Positions 24,091-36,819 are shown, numbered from the stretch's first letter. The stretch: DNA of 64,000 nucleotides from Hyaloscypha bicolor E (GCF_002865645.1 NW_020194552.1:930001-994000), one strand, 5' to 3'. Notes: a model not told the origin generated them from the letters alone. A program made the numbers and translations.

Positions 24091-25152
24091 TCACGAGGAA
24101 TCTCCAAAGTTGGCAGGCAATGGCGGTCCCCAGATCGACAAAGTGTCTGGACCAGCTGCTTGGCGACTCGTCGGTGTCTTGTCGTTAACCACATCCCCAT
24201 CCGCATAATGCTCAATCTTGAACCCACTTGGATCCTTCCAATAGTCAAAAATCTGACTTCCAAGTATATGTCTCCCAACACCCCATACTGACGTATATCC
24301 CTTATCTGCCAACCATTGATGACCGATGAGCTGGGTGTCGAAGTCTGCGACCTCGAAAGAGCAGTGATGCATTGCGGTCTTCTGTCCTGGAGCGGCTCGC
24401 TGCATGAATAGCGTGTGGTGGTCGGTAAACTCGGAGCCAAGATCAATATGTAAGAATGCGAGAACATCAAGGTCTGGCATGCTTGGTTCGAAGAGGATAT
24501 CGGAGGGTGTTAAGTTGAAATTATCGAGATAGAAGGCCAGGTCTTCATCGAAGGCGCTTGAAATGTAACCATAATGACCGACTTTGTGTACCATCGCTGG
24601 CCCGGCTTGGAAGCGCTGGAACTCGCCTGCGACGCGTCAGTAAAGTCATACTACGCGCATGCATTTTGGTGAGTCACCTTTTCGGTCTTTGTGGAACGGA
24701 AGATTGTACGGTCCCAAGTGCTGAACTTGAGCCGATGGCTCCTTCGCTGGCGCGGCTCGAGGTTCCTGGCCCCAGACGAGATGCATCTTCCCTCCACTTG
24801 GGGAAGAAACACAAACGATTTCTCCGCCGCCAGGCAAATGTGACAGGTCTTTGTGTGTAGCACCTGGGAGTTTCATCGCCTTTTCCAAGTCCTCCCTTGA
24901 TTTCACAGTGAATGCTCCGCCTTCAAATTGCTTCTCCCCGGTGGTGCTTGGCAGGACAACATAGCAGTATGGATCTACACCGTAGCCTCGGAGGTAGACT
25001 GCCTCCCCGTCTCGTGCTTCCTCGACGAAGCCAAAATCTTTTGCGAAGGCAAGAAACTTTTCTGGATCAATATGACGAAGGAAGACATGGGAGATGTGTT
25101 GAAGTTGAATTTTCTGGGGTGTATTTGGTGAAGGCTTGATGCGCATTGCCAT
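24091..25152 (-). CDS. two-domain type I extradiol (meta-cleaving) dioxygenase
   Basis: 336 aa from exons 25152-24678 and 24626-24091. Two vicinal-oxygen-chelate modules lie in tandem, the layout of catechol 2,3-dioxygenases and 2,3-dihydroxybiphenyl dioxygenases. Only the C-terminal module has the metal triad: His176 in KVGHYGY, a His in AMHHCSFEV, and Glu in KIEHYADGD, matching the conserved H-H-E that holds Fe(II). The N-terminal module (QLQHISHVFL onwards) is the usual metal-free partner. The enzyme would insert O2 next to the two hydroxyls of a catechol and open the ring. Fungi mostly use intradiol enzymes, so this member is notable. It converges on the FAH-fold gene and diverges from the P450 gene. 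Confidence 0.87.
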
Positions 25153-26178
25153 AATGAGTAGTTTTGGACGTCGAGAAGTTGTGAAAGAGGATAGAATCAG
25201 TGAGCAGATTATTCATTCTGAAGATGAGTTGAACTGAAGTACGCGTTCATATACCTTTTATGCCTGGCATGTGACTTGGTGGATTGGTAAAGGGAACCCA
25301 CCTTTTGAATCCTCGGACTGCAGCTCAACTCCGTTCCGATCCTGACCAGGGTTGAAGCCGTGTATCAAAACCTGTAACAATGTAATATACTTTCATCTTT
25401 ACGTAATGTCAGGAGCTTTTGTTGTTATAGCACGAGCGTTGTGCAAAGGGGGGGCTTCTCAGGCCTAGAAAAGACAATCTTAGGCTTACGGGGACGTGTC
25501 TTATACTTTCCAGGCCTTCAAGGTCTAAAATCCAGGATCTCACATTAGAGAATAGCGAAGGAAGAAAGAGACTATGCCCCGTTAAGAGCTCCTAGTAATT
25601 TTTAGGCTTAGCTTCAACTTTCTTCTTACCTAAACGGGTTAGTGCGTTAAATTACTACCGCCACCCTAATATACTTTTCTTTTACTGTAAAGCACCGTCC
25701 ACAGTCTTGAGAGGTCGCGCCCGGTGCTTCGGATGGCGCGAGGCTGCGAAAAAGAAGTAAGTGACCGGTTCAAATCGTGATTGTGGAATCTTGAGGGAAA
25801 TTGTGGGCGTGAAGAAGAAACGTGGGTGGCACAATGTGGAGAAATGTGGGGAGATGTGGACAAATGCGGGCAAGCGAGGGATAGGGGGATATGCGGGTGC
25901 TAAGCGAGTAGTTCTGAGGAGATGGCAACACAAGCACTAATTCGCGGGGAAATGGGTATCACCCACTGCCATGGAGCACAGGCAGTGTAAGAATGTCCCG
26001 TGATCCAGGCACTACCTAAGCTGCTGGTAAAAGATTCAAAACTCGCCCAATTCTTCTCGGACACCCTGTCACTTCTTACTCGTAGGTGAGACAGTGAGAT
26101 CGAACAGCGCCGCAAAACGGATACCACAGAATTGCAATCACCCACAACTTCGTCTCTTCAGCGCCTCAACAATTCTAG
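25153..26178. promoter_or_regulatory. shared divergent promoter of dioxygenase and P450 genes
   Basis: The 1,026 bp lie between two diverging start codons. It contains a patch around 25440-25640 with CTTAGGC/AGGCCT-like motifs that looks like a small degenerate repeat. No clear operator was recognised, and no other gene was seen. Confidence 0.45.
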
Positions 26179-28084
26179 ATGGCCATGTCAGATGTCATGC
26201 CGTGGGTCTACGTCTTACCGGTAATTGGATTTGTCTCCTTGTATTGGATTATCGGCACTCTTCGGCTTGCTTACCGCACCGATTTGTCGCCGCTCCCCGG
26301 TCCGAAATGGGCCCGATTCACGGGATTATACCGCGTGTATCGACTATGGTCGGGACAAGCGCCTGCGGTATATTTGCAGCTTCATGAACAGTATGGCCCA
26401 ATCGTACGCACTGGGCCAAACACTGTGTCTATCGCCGACCCAGCTACGATACCCACCATCTATGGCATCAGCAGCAATTTCCTGAAGGTACTCTCTCTCA
26501 GTAATAGCTTCTATTCTATGGCAATGCTGACTGTTTCTAGTCTAAGTTTTACACAACATTGACTACAACCTACAATGGTGAAATCGTGGACAGCCTGTTC
26601 ACAACCCGTGATCCAGCTCACCACAAGGCACTAAAGCGGCCGGTAGCTGGGAAATTCTCCATGACATCAATTCGGACCATGGAGCCGCTTGTTGACGAAT
26701 GTTCTGAGATTTTTATCCGATCCATGGAAGATCTGGAAGGCCAGAAGGTGGATCTTGGCGCTTGGGTCCAGTGGTATGCATTCGATGTCATTGGAATGAT
26801 CACGTTCAATCGCCGCTTTGGGTTCATGGAAGAACGTAAAGATATTTTAGACATGATTTCGAGCCTGGAGTTTGCTCTGAAGTATGCTGGACTTATTGGC
26901 CAAGTTCCGTACCTACATCCCTGGTTGGCAGGAAACCAAATCGTGATGAAGATTATGGAACGGATTTTGCATTTGCCAAATCCAGCTCGAACCATTGTGG
27001 AGGTATGATTTTGCCCAAAGCCCGGGTTTTGGAACAAACACACTTGCTAAAGCGGTCGTGTTTAGTTCACCCAAGAGTGTATCGATGCTTATGATCGAAA
27101 TGAAAAGGAGAAGGAAACGTCTGATTTTCTAACCTTCCTGAGACTTGAAGAGAAAAAGAATAAGGACACAATGCCACATGGAGACTTGATCAATCACCTC
27201 AGCAATAATCTGTAAGTCAGCAATCTCTGGACAATTCTTGAGCACCTTTCCCCATGTTCGACCAATGCTGATGTGAATATTGCCATTAGGTTAGCTGGAA
27301 GTGACACAACAGCCATTTCCCTTCGAGCTATTCTTTATTATCTGATCCAAACACCAAAATCATACAAGCGCCTACAGGCAGAGATTGATGACGCCGATCG
27401 TGCCGGAAAGCTGTCCAAGTTCGTAACTTACGGCGAAGGTTTGGAACTGGAGTATTTGTAAGTTCTTGCCTCGGTTTTATTGGTTGCAGAGCTAAGCAGA
27501 GACATTACCATAGACAAGCTGTCATGAAGGAAGCAATGCGATTGCATCCTGGTGTATCATATCCGCTAGAGCGTCTTGTACCTGAGGGCGGTGTTAATCT
27601 TTGCGGACAAAAATTACGTGAAGGCACGAATGTTGGAATCAACCCTGTCGTTGTGCACCAAAACAGAGCGATTTTCGGGGATGATGCAGCGAAGTTTCGA
27701 CCTGAGCGGTGGCTGGAGGCCGGTCCAGAACAATTGAAGATTATGGAGCGAACGCTTTTGACTGTGAGTCTGGAGTCACTCCCACTTTACTTTTGTTAGC
27801 TGCCATCTCTCTACAAGAGCCCTTGGTGTCTGCTCATACAAATCTGACGTGAATTCTCTCACTAGTTTGGTACTGGAACACGCTCGTGTATTGGAAAGAA
27901 CATCTCGTTGATGGAGATGGGGAAGTTTGTTCCGCAGATTCTGCGTCAATTTGAGCTTTACTGGGCTTCTGAGAAGCCGGAATGGACAGTCAACACTTAC
28001 TGGTTTGCGAGGCAGTCGGACTTCATCGTCAAGTTTACACGAGGAAGAAGTAAAATATCTCAGAAATTATCATTACCAATTTGA
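26179..28084 (+). CDS. cytochrome P450 monooxygenase
   Basis: 517 aa from six exons: 26179-26487, 26541-27002, 27066-27211, 27290-27457, 27514-27763, 27866-28084. An N-terminal membrane anchor (residues 9-27) is followed by the proline hinge LPGPKW. Then come the I-helix AGSDTT (308-313), ExxR in KEAMRLHP (E368, R371), PERW and the heme loop FGTGTRSCIG with Cys453. It is an ER-bound microsomal class enzyme that needs P450 reductase. It resembles fungal P450s of secondary and aromatic metabolism; no CYP family is assigned. In the cluster it could hydroxylate a side chain or ring, or demethylate, before the FAD hydroxylase acts. The divergent promoter with the dioxygenase supports joint regulation. 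Confidence 0.92.
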
Positions 28085-28412
28085 CTGTAATCTGAGAAAC
28101 ACGAGTATGCCTCCCTGTTGAAGATCACAAGTATCGCAACGTTACCGTTTTCCTCTACTGTCTTAGCACGTGACACAAAAAGGGGGTTGGTTGTGAGAGC
28201 GATTGGTTGACTAGGCGAGATCCCGGCGAGTTAGCCAGGATAGGGGTTTATACGAGGAAAGGAAGCTAGGACTAACTCGGCGCGCTAGGGGAGCGGGGTA
28301 GGTACCTTTCCTAGGGTGCAGTTTTGTCGTCAGCAGAACGCGAAGCCTTTTTCATCACTTATGCTCAAGAGTCAAAACCTCATTCTCAACCACCTTTTCT
28401 ACCGACAGCAGA

Positions 28413-30883
28413 ATGCCGTCCCAGCAGTGTGCCTATTGCAATCGAGAATTCAATAGAGCCGAGCACCTTTTGCGTCATGTACGGTCACATACAAAGGAGA
28501 AACCTTTCAGATGTGGATCATGCGGGAAAGGTTACGCCCGCGAGTGGGATCGATTCAATTCCTGGTGTAAGCGATGGTTTCTGACTCAACCAGGGACACA
28601 TTAATCCGGCATGCCAAGTCTCACTGTGTTGGGAGAACGAGGCGGATGACTCTTTCGGAAGTTTCGACAAATACCAGAGAAGTTGGAGGAATACGCCATG
28701 AAGAGCATACGAACATCAGCATTCCAGGCGATGGGATCCTTCAAAGTACTCCCGAAGCGCAGCAAGAGCAGCTCCAAACGATAGAGATCTCCCGCACAAC
28801 TCCAGGCCAATCAGCTGCTGACTTTGGTACCGGGGCGAATATCTGGGATTTCCATAACCTAGAATTCATGGAAGAAACTCCTTTATGGACGATTGACAAT
28901 AGCTTCGCCATGGGTGGGATTGAAGATGGAACGTCTGGACAACTGGAAGACATGCAACTCCAGGCTTTTGATTGCTCGGGTGGGCATGGTATATCGAATG
29001 GTCATGACCCATCCGACCCTTCCGGAAAGCCTGGGCTCCCAGTTGTATTAGATATGAGGAGCATATGGTTTACGAAAGTTCAAAAGAATGATGAGAGCCT
29101 CTACCATCCTTTCACTTTGGCAGAAACCACTCCTACCTCACAACCAACATCATCACCAAGAGAGCCTGAAATCGTCGACGAGGAGTGTCGTCGTGATCTC
29201 ACCAGATCTTTAGTCCATCCATTCCCGCAAGAGGATTTGCTTCCTTCCTCCGCATTTCTGGTTGTATTCACCCCTCTTGTCATAATCGCAATGCTGACTC
29301 AAGGAAGAATCTCTGTGTGCGACGGTATCTCGCATGTTTCAACCCTGTTTTCCCTATAATACACGCCGGAACATTTCAACGTACCTCAGAAAATGGGCTC
29401 CTACTCATCTCCATGGCATCTGTGGGCTGCCTCTTTTTAGGTTCGCTGGCTGCCGTTCAGCGTGGACGTCGCCTTTTCGAGAGGCTGAATAAAGTAATTC
29501 TAACCTCAGTAGGTACGGCCCCGCTAGGATTAGCCACGGCCTAACCAGACTTTCAGTGGGATAAAGTAATTGGTCAATCAAATGGCGAGATTGTTGCAAT
29601 GGTGCAAGCAGCTCTTATTGGCCAAACATTTGCAATGTTGTCCGGAGTAAGATACTTTACCCAACATCACAACCTTCTGATACTCGCCTGACACTTCGAG
29701 AAGGATGCCAAGCACCTCGCTATATTCGAAGCATATCACGGCTCTATGATCTCGGTAGGCATGCAATGCTTAATGAAATCTCTACCATCTAACAACTCCA
29801 GTGGGCACGGAGAGAAAGGATGTTTGTGGCTCGTCCGGACACAGATTCGCTTGAAAATCTGTCAGGAGATGAATTGGATGCAGCATGGAAGGACTGGGCG
29901 AGAAGAGAAGAGATGAGAAGGTTCGATAGGTGAACTGTTATAACACCCAGCAAAATGCTAACACGAACACTAGAATTGTCCCTGCCTTACACCTTCATGA
30001 TGGTGAACTCTCTGCCTTGCTTCATCGTGGGCCATGTCTCAAAAACATCAAATCGGTCCGCTCAGCGCACGCGACCTATCGTTCATTCGAAGCCACTACG
30101 GCGTTGAACTGGATCTCTTCTACCAGACAGGAAGTTGAATCGGACACGATAATAGTTAACAGCAACAGCCAACCACATCAGTGCGACTTGTTCACTGCAT
30201 ACGTAAAGCTTCAACTCATCGGTGTGAAAATCGGGGAGGACCGACTACAAGAAAACTTGGACCAAGAATCCTTCAATGCCCATCAAGAGGCGTTGCTGCG
30301 GTGGCATGAATACTACGCTGGATCTGTGGAAGATGAAGATCCAGACCGCCTATGTCTGCTATCCCTTTGGCACTGGACATTCATGCACTTACTGGTTGAT
30401 TTGGACCAGCTGGAATCAGCAATTGGAAGAGATGGTCCGGATGCTGCAAAAGAGGCTATATCATATGTGTCCAACTGGGTTTCGACACCAAATTCATCTC
30501 GATGCATACTACACGCCTTCCTGCTCCAGAAACAAATCCAAGCCCTTCGCTTCAACCAAATACCAGCACTTCACGTTCCAAGAATCCTATTCTCTGCCGC
30601 GATCACATGGTACTGCTATATCAACTATGGACCAGGCAATGACGCACTCGATCTGTCAAGTACGGTTTTTGACACAAACTTGCCAGAGTTCAAAGCTGTA
30701 GGACCAAAAACTCTCCAACAATTGTCTTCTATTACGAGCTTGAGCTGGAACCGAGGTGCTTTATCTTGCATAAAGGCTGCGACTTTGTGTGAACTGAGTG
30801 GACTGCTCCAGAGAATCAACGAATGGGGATCAGCAGGATCGTTTGCAAAAGTCGTGGCCCGCCTGATCGACTACGAAGCTTAA
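28413..30883 (+). CDS. C2H2 plus fungal_trans transcription factor, likely cluster regulator
   Basis: About 721 aa from seven exons: 28413-28543, 28594-29260, 29308-29493, 29557-29646, 29701-29754, 29802-29929, 29974-30883. Two C2H2 fingers open the protein: C6, C9, H22, H26 and C34, C37, H50, H54. The second is split by the first intron and closes correctly on splicing. A long polar linker follows. The fungal-specific transcription factor domain begins at the block NLCVRRYLACFNPVFPIIH and continues with RIVPALHLHDGELSALLH. This C2H2-plus-fungal_trans layout is a known ascomycete class distinct from Zn2Cys6 factors. Its position in the middle of the catabolic genes suggests it is the pathway regulator; binding sites could not be deduced. 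Confidence 0.85.
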
Positions 30884-31464
30884 ATTGCGGGACCACCTTG
30901 AATTCAAACTACGTTTATTCTGATAACCATTCTGGGACACTATTTTGCCTACCAAACTTTACTTTCTGTTTCGAACTTCGGTTTCTTCACCGGGGTGATT
31001 GTTTTCGCTTAGCACGCTGACTGCAGCCGGAACTGCCCCCAAATCTTATGGTTCAACACTTCGTGTCAAAAGCAACACCCGTACCTGCACGGTAAAAGTA
31101 ACGACAAAAACAAATCATTGTTGGATCAATGGCAGCACTCCATTCTGGGATTCCAAGTGCGGTTTGCGGGCACTACTGTTATTGGTCGAAAGCAAATGTG
31201 GACGATGTGGGACCATCCTCATTGGATATAACAATCAGCCCCAACCCAGCGCTTTGGCACCACATCTCCATGGAGACCAGGCTCGACCCCGCAAATGGCA
31301 CTGAGAGCTCTGTTGGTACGGATTTAAAACAATTGAGCAGTTAGGTATAAGGATGCCCCTGCTGTGTGTTGAACTCTTGGGAAGACTCAAACGAGACTTC
31401 TTTCCTAACTCATCAGACTTCTCTTGAGCCCTTCATTTACGACTGATCAATCAATTGAATTGAG
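30884..31464. other. intergenic region upstream of the MFS gene
   Basis: This holds the 3' end of the transcription factor gene and the promoter of the transporter. Open frames at 30999-31344 show no family resemblance and no supporting splice sites. Confidence 0.5.
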
Positions 31465-33502
31465 ATGTCTTACAAAATCACAGGAGAGAAAGTCATCAAT
31501 TCGGAGATTGGACAAGTTCCTTCGCCGCTCGCTGAGAAAAAGTCGGATGACGAGCAACATCTGGAGCATGTTGAGACTTCCGGTCTCAATTTGGAATATA
31601 ATGACGATGAAGAGGAGCCAAAAATTCACGCACGGACTTACGTTGCTTTGGCAGCTATGTTATTGTTGAATCTAGTTCAAGTTGTTGCCCTTCAGGGTCC
31701 TCCTGCAGTCGTACGGTTTCCAGTCAGAACAAGTCATGCAAATGAAATAAACTAATATTTCCATGTGCAGCTCGACTACATTGGTAAGGATCTCAACAAC
31801 ACGGCAGCTCAAGCATGGGTCCCCAACGCTCTTTCACTCGTTCAAGCTGTCGTCGCTCCCATCATTTCCTCTGCGTCGGACACATTCCAGGCCCGGAAAC
31901 TCCTCCTAGTCGGCCCTGCTATATTATCTTTCATTGGAGCAGCGATTGCTCCGGGGTCAGCCAATATCTACCGGCTAATTGGTGCTCAAATCCTGATTGG
32001 ATTTGGGTTTGCTACTGTCCCTTTGGCATATGTAGTTCCAAGCGAGATCTTGCCGAGAAAATGGCGACCGAGTACGTCAACCCTTAACGATATGTATAAG
32101 AGATGAATTAGAGAAACTAATATTCTATTCAGTGGCGCAAGCTTGGATGAACGTCGCTGCAGCACTTGGTGCTTGTGTTGGACCTTTGATAATTGGTGCT
32201 CTGACGAAGTCCAACTATCACACGGGCTGGCGGAAGTTCTACGTAAGCTCCCGTGATTTTACCGCTTTACCCTCTCCAACGCTAACTTTCCAAGTGGGTT
32301 CAAATGGCACTCTGGGGAGCGACTGCAATGGGCCTCTTCTTTGGCTACAGGCCGCCGAAAAGACACACCCGATATGACCATCTGTCATTTTTGCAAAAGC
32401 TCGGTCACCTTGATCTTGCTGGGTGCGGACTTCTCACGGCTGGATTGACTTTGTTACTCACTGGATTGAATCTAGGTGGAGGTCTTTTCTCCTGGACGAG
32501 CTCCAGAGTTCTAGCTACCCTTGTCGTTGGCATCGTCACCCTCCTCGCTTTCTGTGTCTACGAGTGGAAGTTTACGAAGACTGGAATATTGCATTATGAT
32601 CTCTTCCGCGGTGGAAAGGACCGTGGACGAACTTTTGCACTGTGTGTTGGTCTCATTTTCGTCGAAGGTATTATTTTGTTTGCCTATGTGATCTTTTATC
32701 CAGTTTTGTAAGTTGCACCTTCATTGTTATCCCATCCTTAGTTTGGGCTAACAATGTGTAAAGGACTACCTCGCTTTTCACACAAGATCCCTTCATCCAA
32801 GTTGCTAGAGCTCAGCCTGCCTGGATCTGCGGTGGTTTGAGTACAGTAGTCTATGGCTTCGCTAGCACAAAGCTGAAAACAATCCGAGGACCCTTGTGCG
32901 TTGGGTTTCTGATCATGACCGGAGGACTTGTCGGACTAGCCCTAACCCAACCTGGCGACTCTACCAAGACAATCGTCTTTTCTGGCTTAGTCGGACTTGG
33001 ATTCGGAGCCCCACTCGCCCTCATCATAGCTGGTGTCCAACTCTCCACTCCCTACCACCTCATCGCTACAGCCACTGCACTCACCACAAGTACTCGAGCC
33101 GTTGCGGCAGCCATGTTCACAGCCATTTACTCAGCGGTCGTGAACAATCGTCTTGACAAGTACATTCCCAGCTATGTCGCTAAAGCTGCCGTTCGTGCTG
33201 GCCTCCCCATAACCTCTGTTCCTGCTTTCGTCGGGGCACTGGCTTCGAACAATGCCACTGCTCTGCCACATATTCCGGGTGTAACTCCTCTTGTTATTGG
33301 GTCGGGTGTAAATGCTCTGAAGCATGCGTTTGCGGATGGGTTACGGGCTGTGTTCATGATTGCTGCCCCCTTTGGTGCTTTGGCTTGTATTGCTTGTTTC
33401 TTTCTGGGTGATATGAAGGCGGTTATGAATTATCATGTGGATGCGCCGATGGAGGATTTGCATGCTAAAAATCATCATGAGGGGCAGGCTTTGAAAATTT
33501 GA
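31465..33502 (+). CDS. MFS transporter, TRI12/14-TM drug-proton antiporter type
   Basis: 602 aa from exons 31465-31710, 31771-32071, 32133-32242, 32295-32707 and 32764-33502. An acidic cytosolic N-terminus (about 55 residues) precedes KIHARTYVALAAMLLLN, the typical start of the TRI12-like fungal transporters. The block LDYIGKDLNNTAAQAWVPNA follows. Hydrophobic segments suit about 14 membrane spans in the plasma membrane. Members export toxic metabolites or move siderophores and small acids by proton exchange. Next to a ring-degradation set it may import the aromatic substrate or export toxic catechols; direction is not determinable. It ends 265 bp from the convergent decarboxylase-like gene. 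Confidence 0.9.
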
Positions 33503-33767
33503 AGAGTGAATTGTTGCATCCAGTACATAGTGCGCTTTATACCAATTTAATTGGTCCTAATAATATTCTCGCCGAGACTTCAATTGGTTTCTGTTCGAGC
33601 GACACGTGAATACTTGAATACTCTGGTGGAAATTCGCTGCTTATCATTTTCACACCCCATTCTATTCTTCTACTGGCTCTCACCTGAAATGTATCTCAAT
33701 TTCACACTTTCACAACCTTTTTGTCTGATAGCTCATATATCCATTGGAAACGTAATCTGTTCTCGGA

Positions 33768-34836
33768 TCACATTTCCGCACCCAACAACTTCCTCGCATT
33801 CCCACTATAAATCCCCTCTCTCACCGCCTCATCCTCAAATATCTCTTCCAACCCTTCCCTCATATCATCAGCCAACACCTTCACTCTCTGCGTCGGCGTG
33901 AACGGATAATCACTCCCATAAAGCAGCCTATCTGGTCCGACAATTCTAAGCAATCCATGAATCTGATCCGGAAACGGGAAGCCAGCAAGATCGAAAAAGA
34001 ATTGCCGTCTGAACGTCTCCTTCAGGGTTTTGGAGCTCAAGTCAAGCTCGGAGCGCATGAGCATGTTGCTTATGCTGCTAAATCGCTGGAGAATGGGAGG
34101 TAAGGCGCCAGCCGCGTGGGGTATGACGAAGGTTATGTTTGGACATCGGGATATTGTGCCGGATGAAAAGAGGTTGATTAGTGCGCGTGTGGTGTCGAAC
34201 ATGAATTCAAACATTGGGTTCGGGAATTTGGGCAGGAATGTTATGGCTGTATGCTCGTGGCCGTTGGCATCTCCGGTGTGTTTACAGCAGGGTGTGGTTG
34301 GGTGGATGAAAACGGTTGCTTTGATCCGGTTCAGCTCGTTGAAGACGGTATCTAGCGAGGGATCACCGAGGTAGGTCCCATGGTGGTTGGTCTCCAGTAC
34401 GAAGCCGACAGGATTGAGGTCACCGATCGAACGGGCGATCTCGCAAAGGCTGCCTTCAACGTCTGGCAGTGGAAGTGACGCCCAGAATCCAAACTCCTCT
34501 GGGTGTCTTCCGACAAGGGAATTCGCGAAGTCATTGCATTGCCGTGCAAGGTTGCCGTTATAAATCTTATCCCCGGGGACGAGGTGGGTTCCGGGTGAGC
34601 TGATGCTAATGATGGATTTTGAGATGGAATTATCTCTCATGGACTCGAGATGCGTCTCTTCGCTCCATTCCTGTTCTCTCTGTTAGCTTGTTTACGGATG
34701 ACCATGACTTGATGGAAGGACATACTGGGAGAGCTGGCATTCCATCTGGCATTCCATGTCCCTTCTCCAGACATGCTTTGCGGTAAAATGGTGGAAGGAA
34801 ATGGGAATGGACGTCGATTTTCCCCGAATGGGCCAT
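33768..34836 (-). CDS. amidohydrolase of the ACMSD/6-methylsalicylate decarboxylase type
   Basis: 337 aa from exons 34836-34726 and 34670-33768. This metal-dependent TIM-barrel family decarboxylates aromatic acids without oxidation. Ligands expected for the family are visible: H10-x-H12 in DVHSHFLP, His in FIHPTT, a further His in VIPHAAG, and the late Asp in YGSDYPFTP. The early segment EWSEETHLESM and the ISSPGTHL block resemble fungal 6-methylsalicylate and resorcylate decarboxylases more than kynurenine-pathway ACMSD. The start at 34836 puts the metal motif at the usual distance; an in-frame ATG at 34869 is possible. In the cluster it would turn a hydroxybenzoate into a phenol or catechol, an inference from family and context. 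Confidence 0.87.
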
Positions 34837-36819
34837 TTTGAGTGAATTTAAGGGTTGATTGACCAACAACTCTTTCGTTGGTCACTCGGGGAAAATTTCG
34901 GGTTCCGCAAAGTATAGGTCAGCGGAGTGTAACTGAGAGGTGAAATTTGGGTCTGTTACCAAAAACATGTGTGCTGCAAATCACACCCCTAGTCCACCTT
35001 TCAACACAAATACCGAACGGAACTCCCGTACGGAAAGCCGTAAGGACCACATGTGCCAGCGCAACTTCGCACTTGCATGCCTCACCCCACCAGAAATCGC
35101 CCATGCCCATATACCAGGGCCCCCCTCTCCGTACACGACGACCCAATGACACGACGGATTACATCACGGCATCAGGAACTCAGGACCGTACGTGGTGCTT
35201 GACGAACTTCGTGCTAGTAGATAGAGTCGTTGGCTGAGGTTTGAAGGCGTGGAAGCGATTCGGACGAGAGACTAAGACTGGGTTCGCAATGCCATAGGGG
35301 CATGCATCGATTAGTGCAGCAGCAGCTAGAGCTGATTCGAAGACCCAGTGTGCGTCATTAACGCAGTGTTTGTGAAAAAACAGAGAGGTTGGCACCCCAA
35401 GGCAGCTTGTCAACACTCTTGCTAATACCCCCAACGTCGTATTCTTCTTTCTCATAATGGATATGGTGGTCATCTGAGGAGAGGTAGTCAGTGCCGTAAC
35501 CTTCGTAGAGATGACTTATCCCTAACCTATTGCCTGCAAACGTAGTGTTGTTCACTCACAAGGTACGCCCGGTCCCGTACTACATTAACCATAAAGATAG
35601 AACCCGGCACCGACAGCATCTGCAGCTTTGCGAACTCGGCGGCATCAACCAGGTTCTCCACATACAGCCCCGGCAAATCGGGCGCTGTTATAAATGCCAT
35701 CTCCAGTTCCCCCAGGCCTGAAGCTTGCAGGAAAGTATTTGTTTGTGATTGGAGATCAGAGATGACAGATGCCAGAGCGGCGACGTCACATGATGCTGGA
35801 CGGCCCCGAAGTCTGCGGAAATAGCGAAACCATTGGCGTCCCAGATCGTTGGTCTGAGCTGTGCAGTTCTAGTATGGCGGCCTAAGAAAAGGGCTTGTGA
35901 GCATAAAAGCCTGAACACAAGAATGAAAGGGTTTGCGTACAGACTCCCCAAGAGACAATCGAGCCAGGACATTGTTGTCAGATTACCTATCCGTGCCTTC
36001 CGCTCTTCCTATATCAATAACCGTCCCGTTCCCGAACATTACCGCTGCCGTTCTGTGTTGTCGTTCACATCAGAATTCCCAGCATTCTTGGATAGTAATG
36101 GATTGGATTATACATACCTATAGCTGGTGATCAAGTTAAAACCCACAGCAAACGTCTGGTTTTTGAAGTCCCTCTAGTCTTAGGAGCCCTGGGTGGGGAA
36201 AAAGTAGTGCCACATTCGAAATAAAATACCAAATGGGTTGAGTACTTGCTAGAAAACTGAGGACGACAAACCACAATGCACAGATTGGAAATGCACAGAA
36301 AGCGAAGCATGCCCCAGTTATAGGGGCTTTCGAAAGAGGCGAAGACATTCAAAGGGCGAATAATTAGGAATTTAGGGATGAGGAAGTTGCTGGGCGCTAC
36401 GGGGCCGGGATTGTAAAGGTGCGAATAACGTTGGCAGCAGGTGGAGATGGAGCATCCCACACATTCTCAAGAAGGTCAAAGGAAGAAACACTAAAAATAA
36501 TAATCAAGATGTTGACCACGCATTGTTTTCTTGGCCAAACAATGGCCTTTTAGTGGAAAGCGAAGTCTTGGGTCATCGAAGATGGTTGCTGAATTGCTGC
36601 CTAATAATGAAACACGCGGTGACCGAATGCGGACCGAAGGAGAACCCATTGCTCGAGTGCTTTGCTTAAAGTATGGGTTTACTCGAAGAACTTTGCTTAT
36701 ACAGAATAGGAATTGCTCGAAAGTAAAATCTGCTATATATTGAGTTGCGAACAAGAAAAAAGGATCTCGAAAACCTGGTCAACGCCCAGGAAAGTGCTTT
36801 GCTCAACCCCTAGTCTTCA
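34837..36819. other. intergenic stretch with an unrecognised coding-like patch
   Basis: On the minus strand at about 35810-35535 one frame reads well (around QTNTFLQASGLGELEMAF and DLPGLYVENLVDAAEF), ending near a GTGAGT donor. No start codon, full exon set or family could be established. Frames between 35180 and 35560 on the same strand may be further exons or remnants. The rest of the stretch shows nothing definite. Confidence 0.3.

Noticed and set aside
33768..34836. Calling the amidohydrolase a kynurenine-pathway ACMSD
   Set aside because: No other tryptophan-degradation gene is nearby and its sequence blocks fit hydroxybenzoate decarboxylases better.
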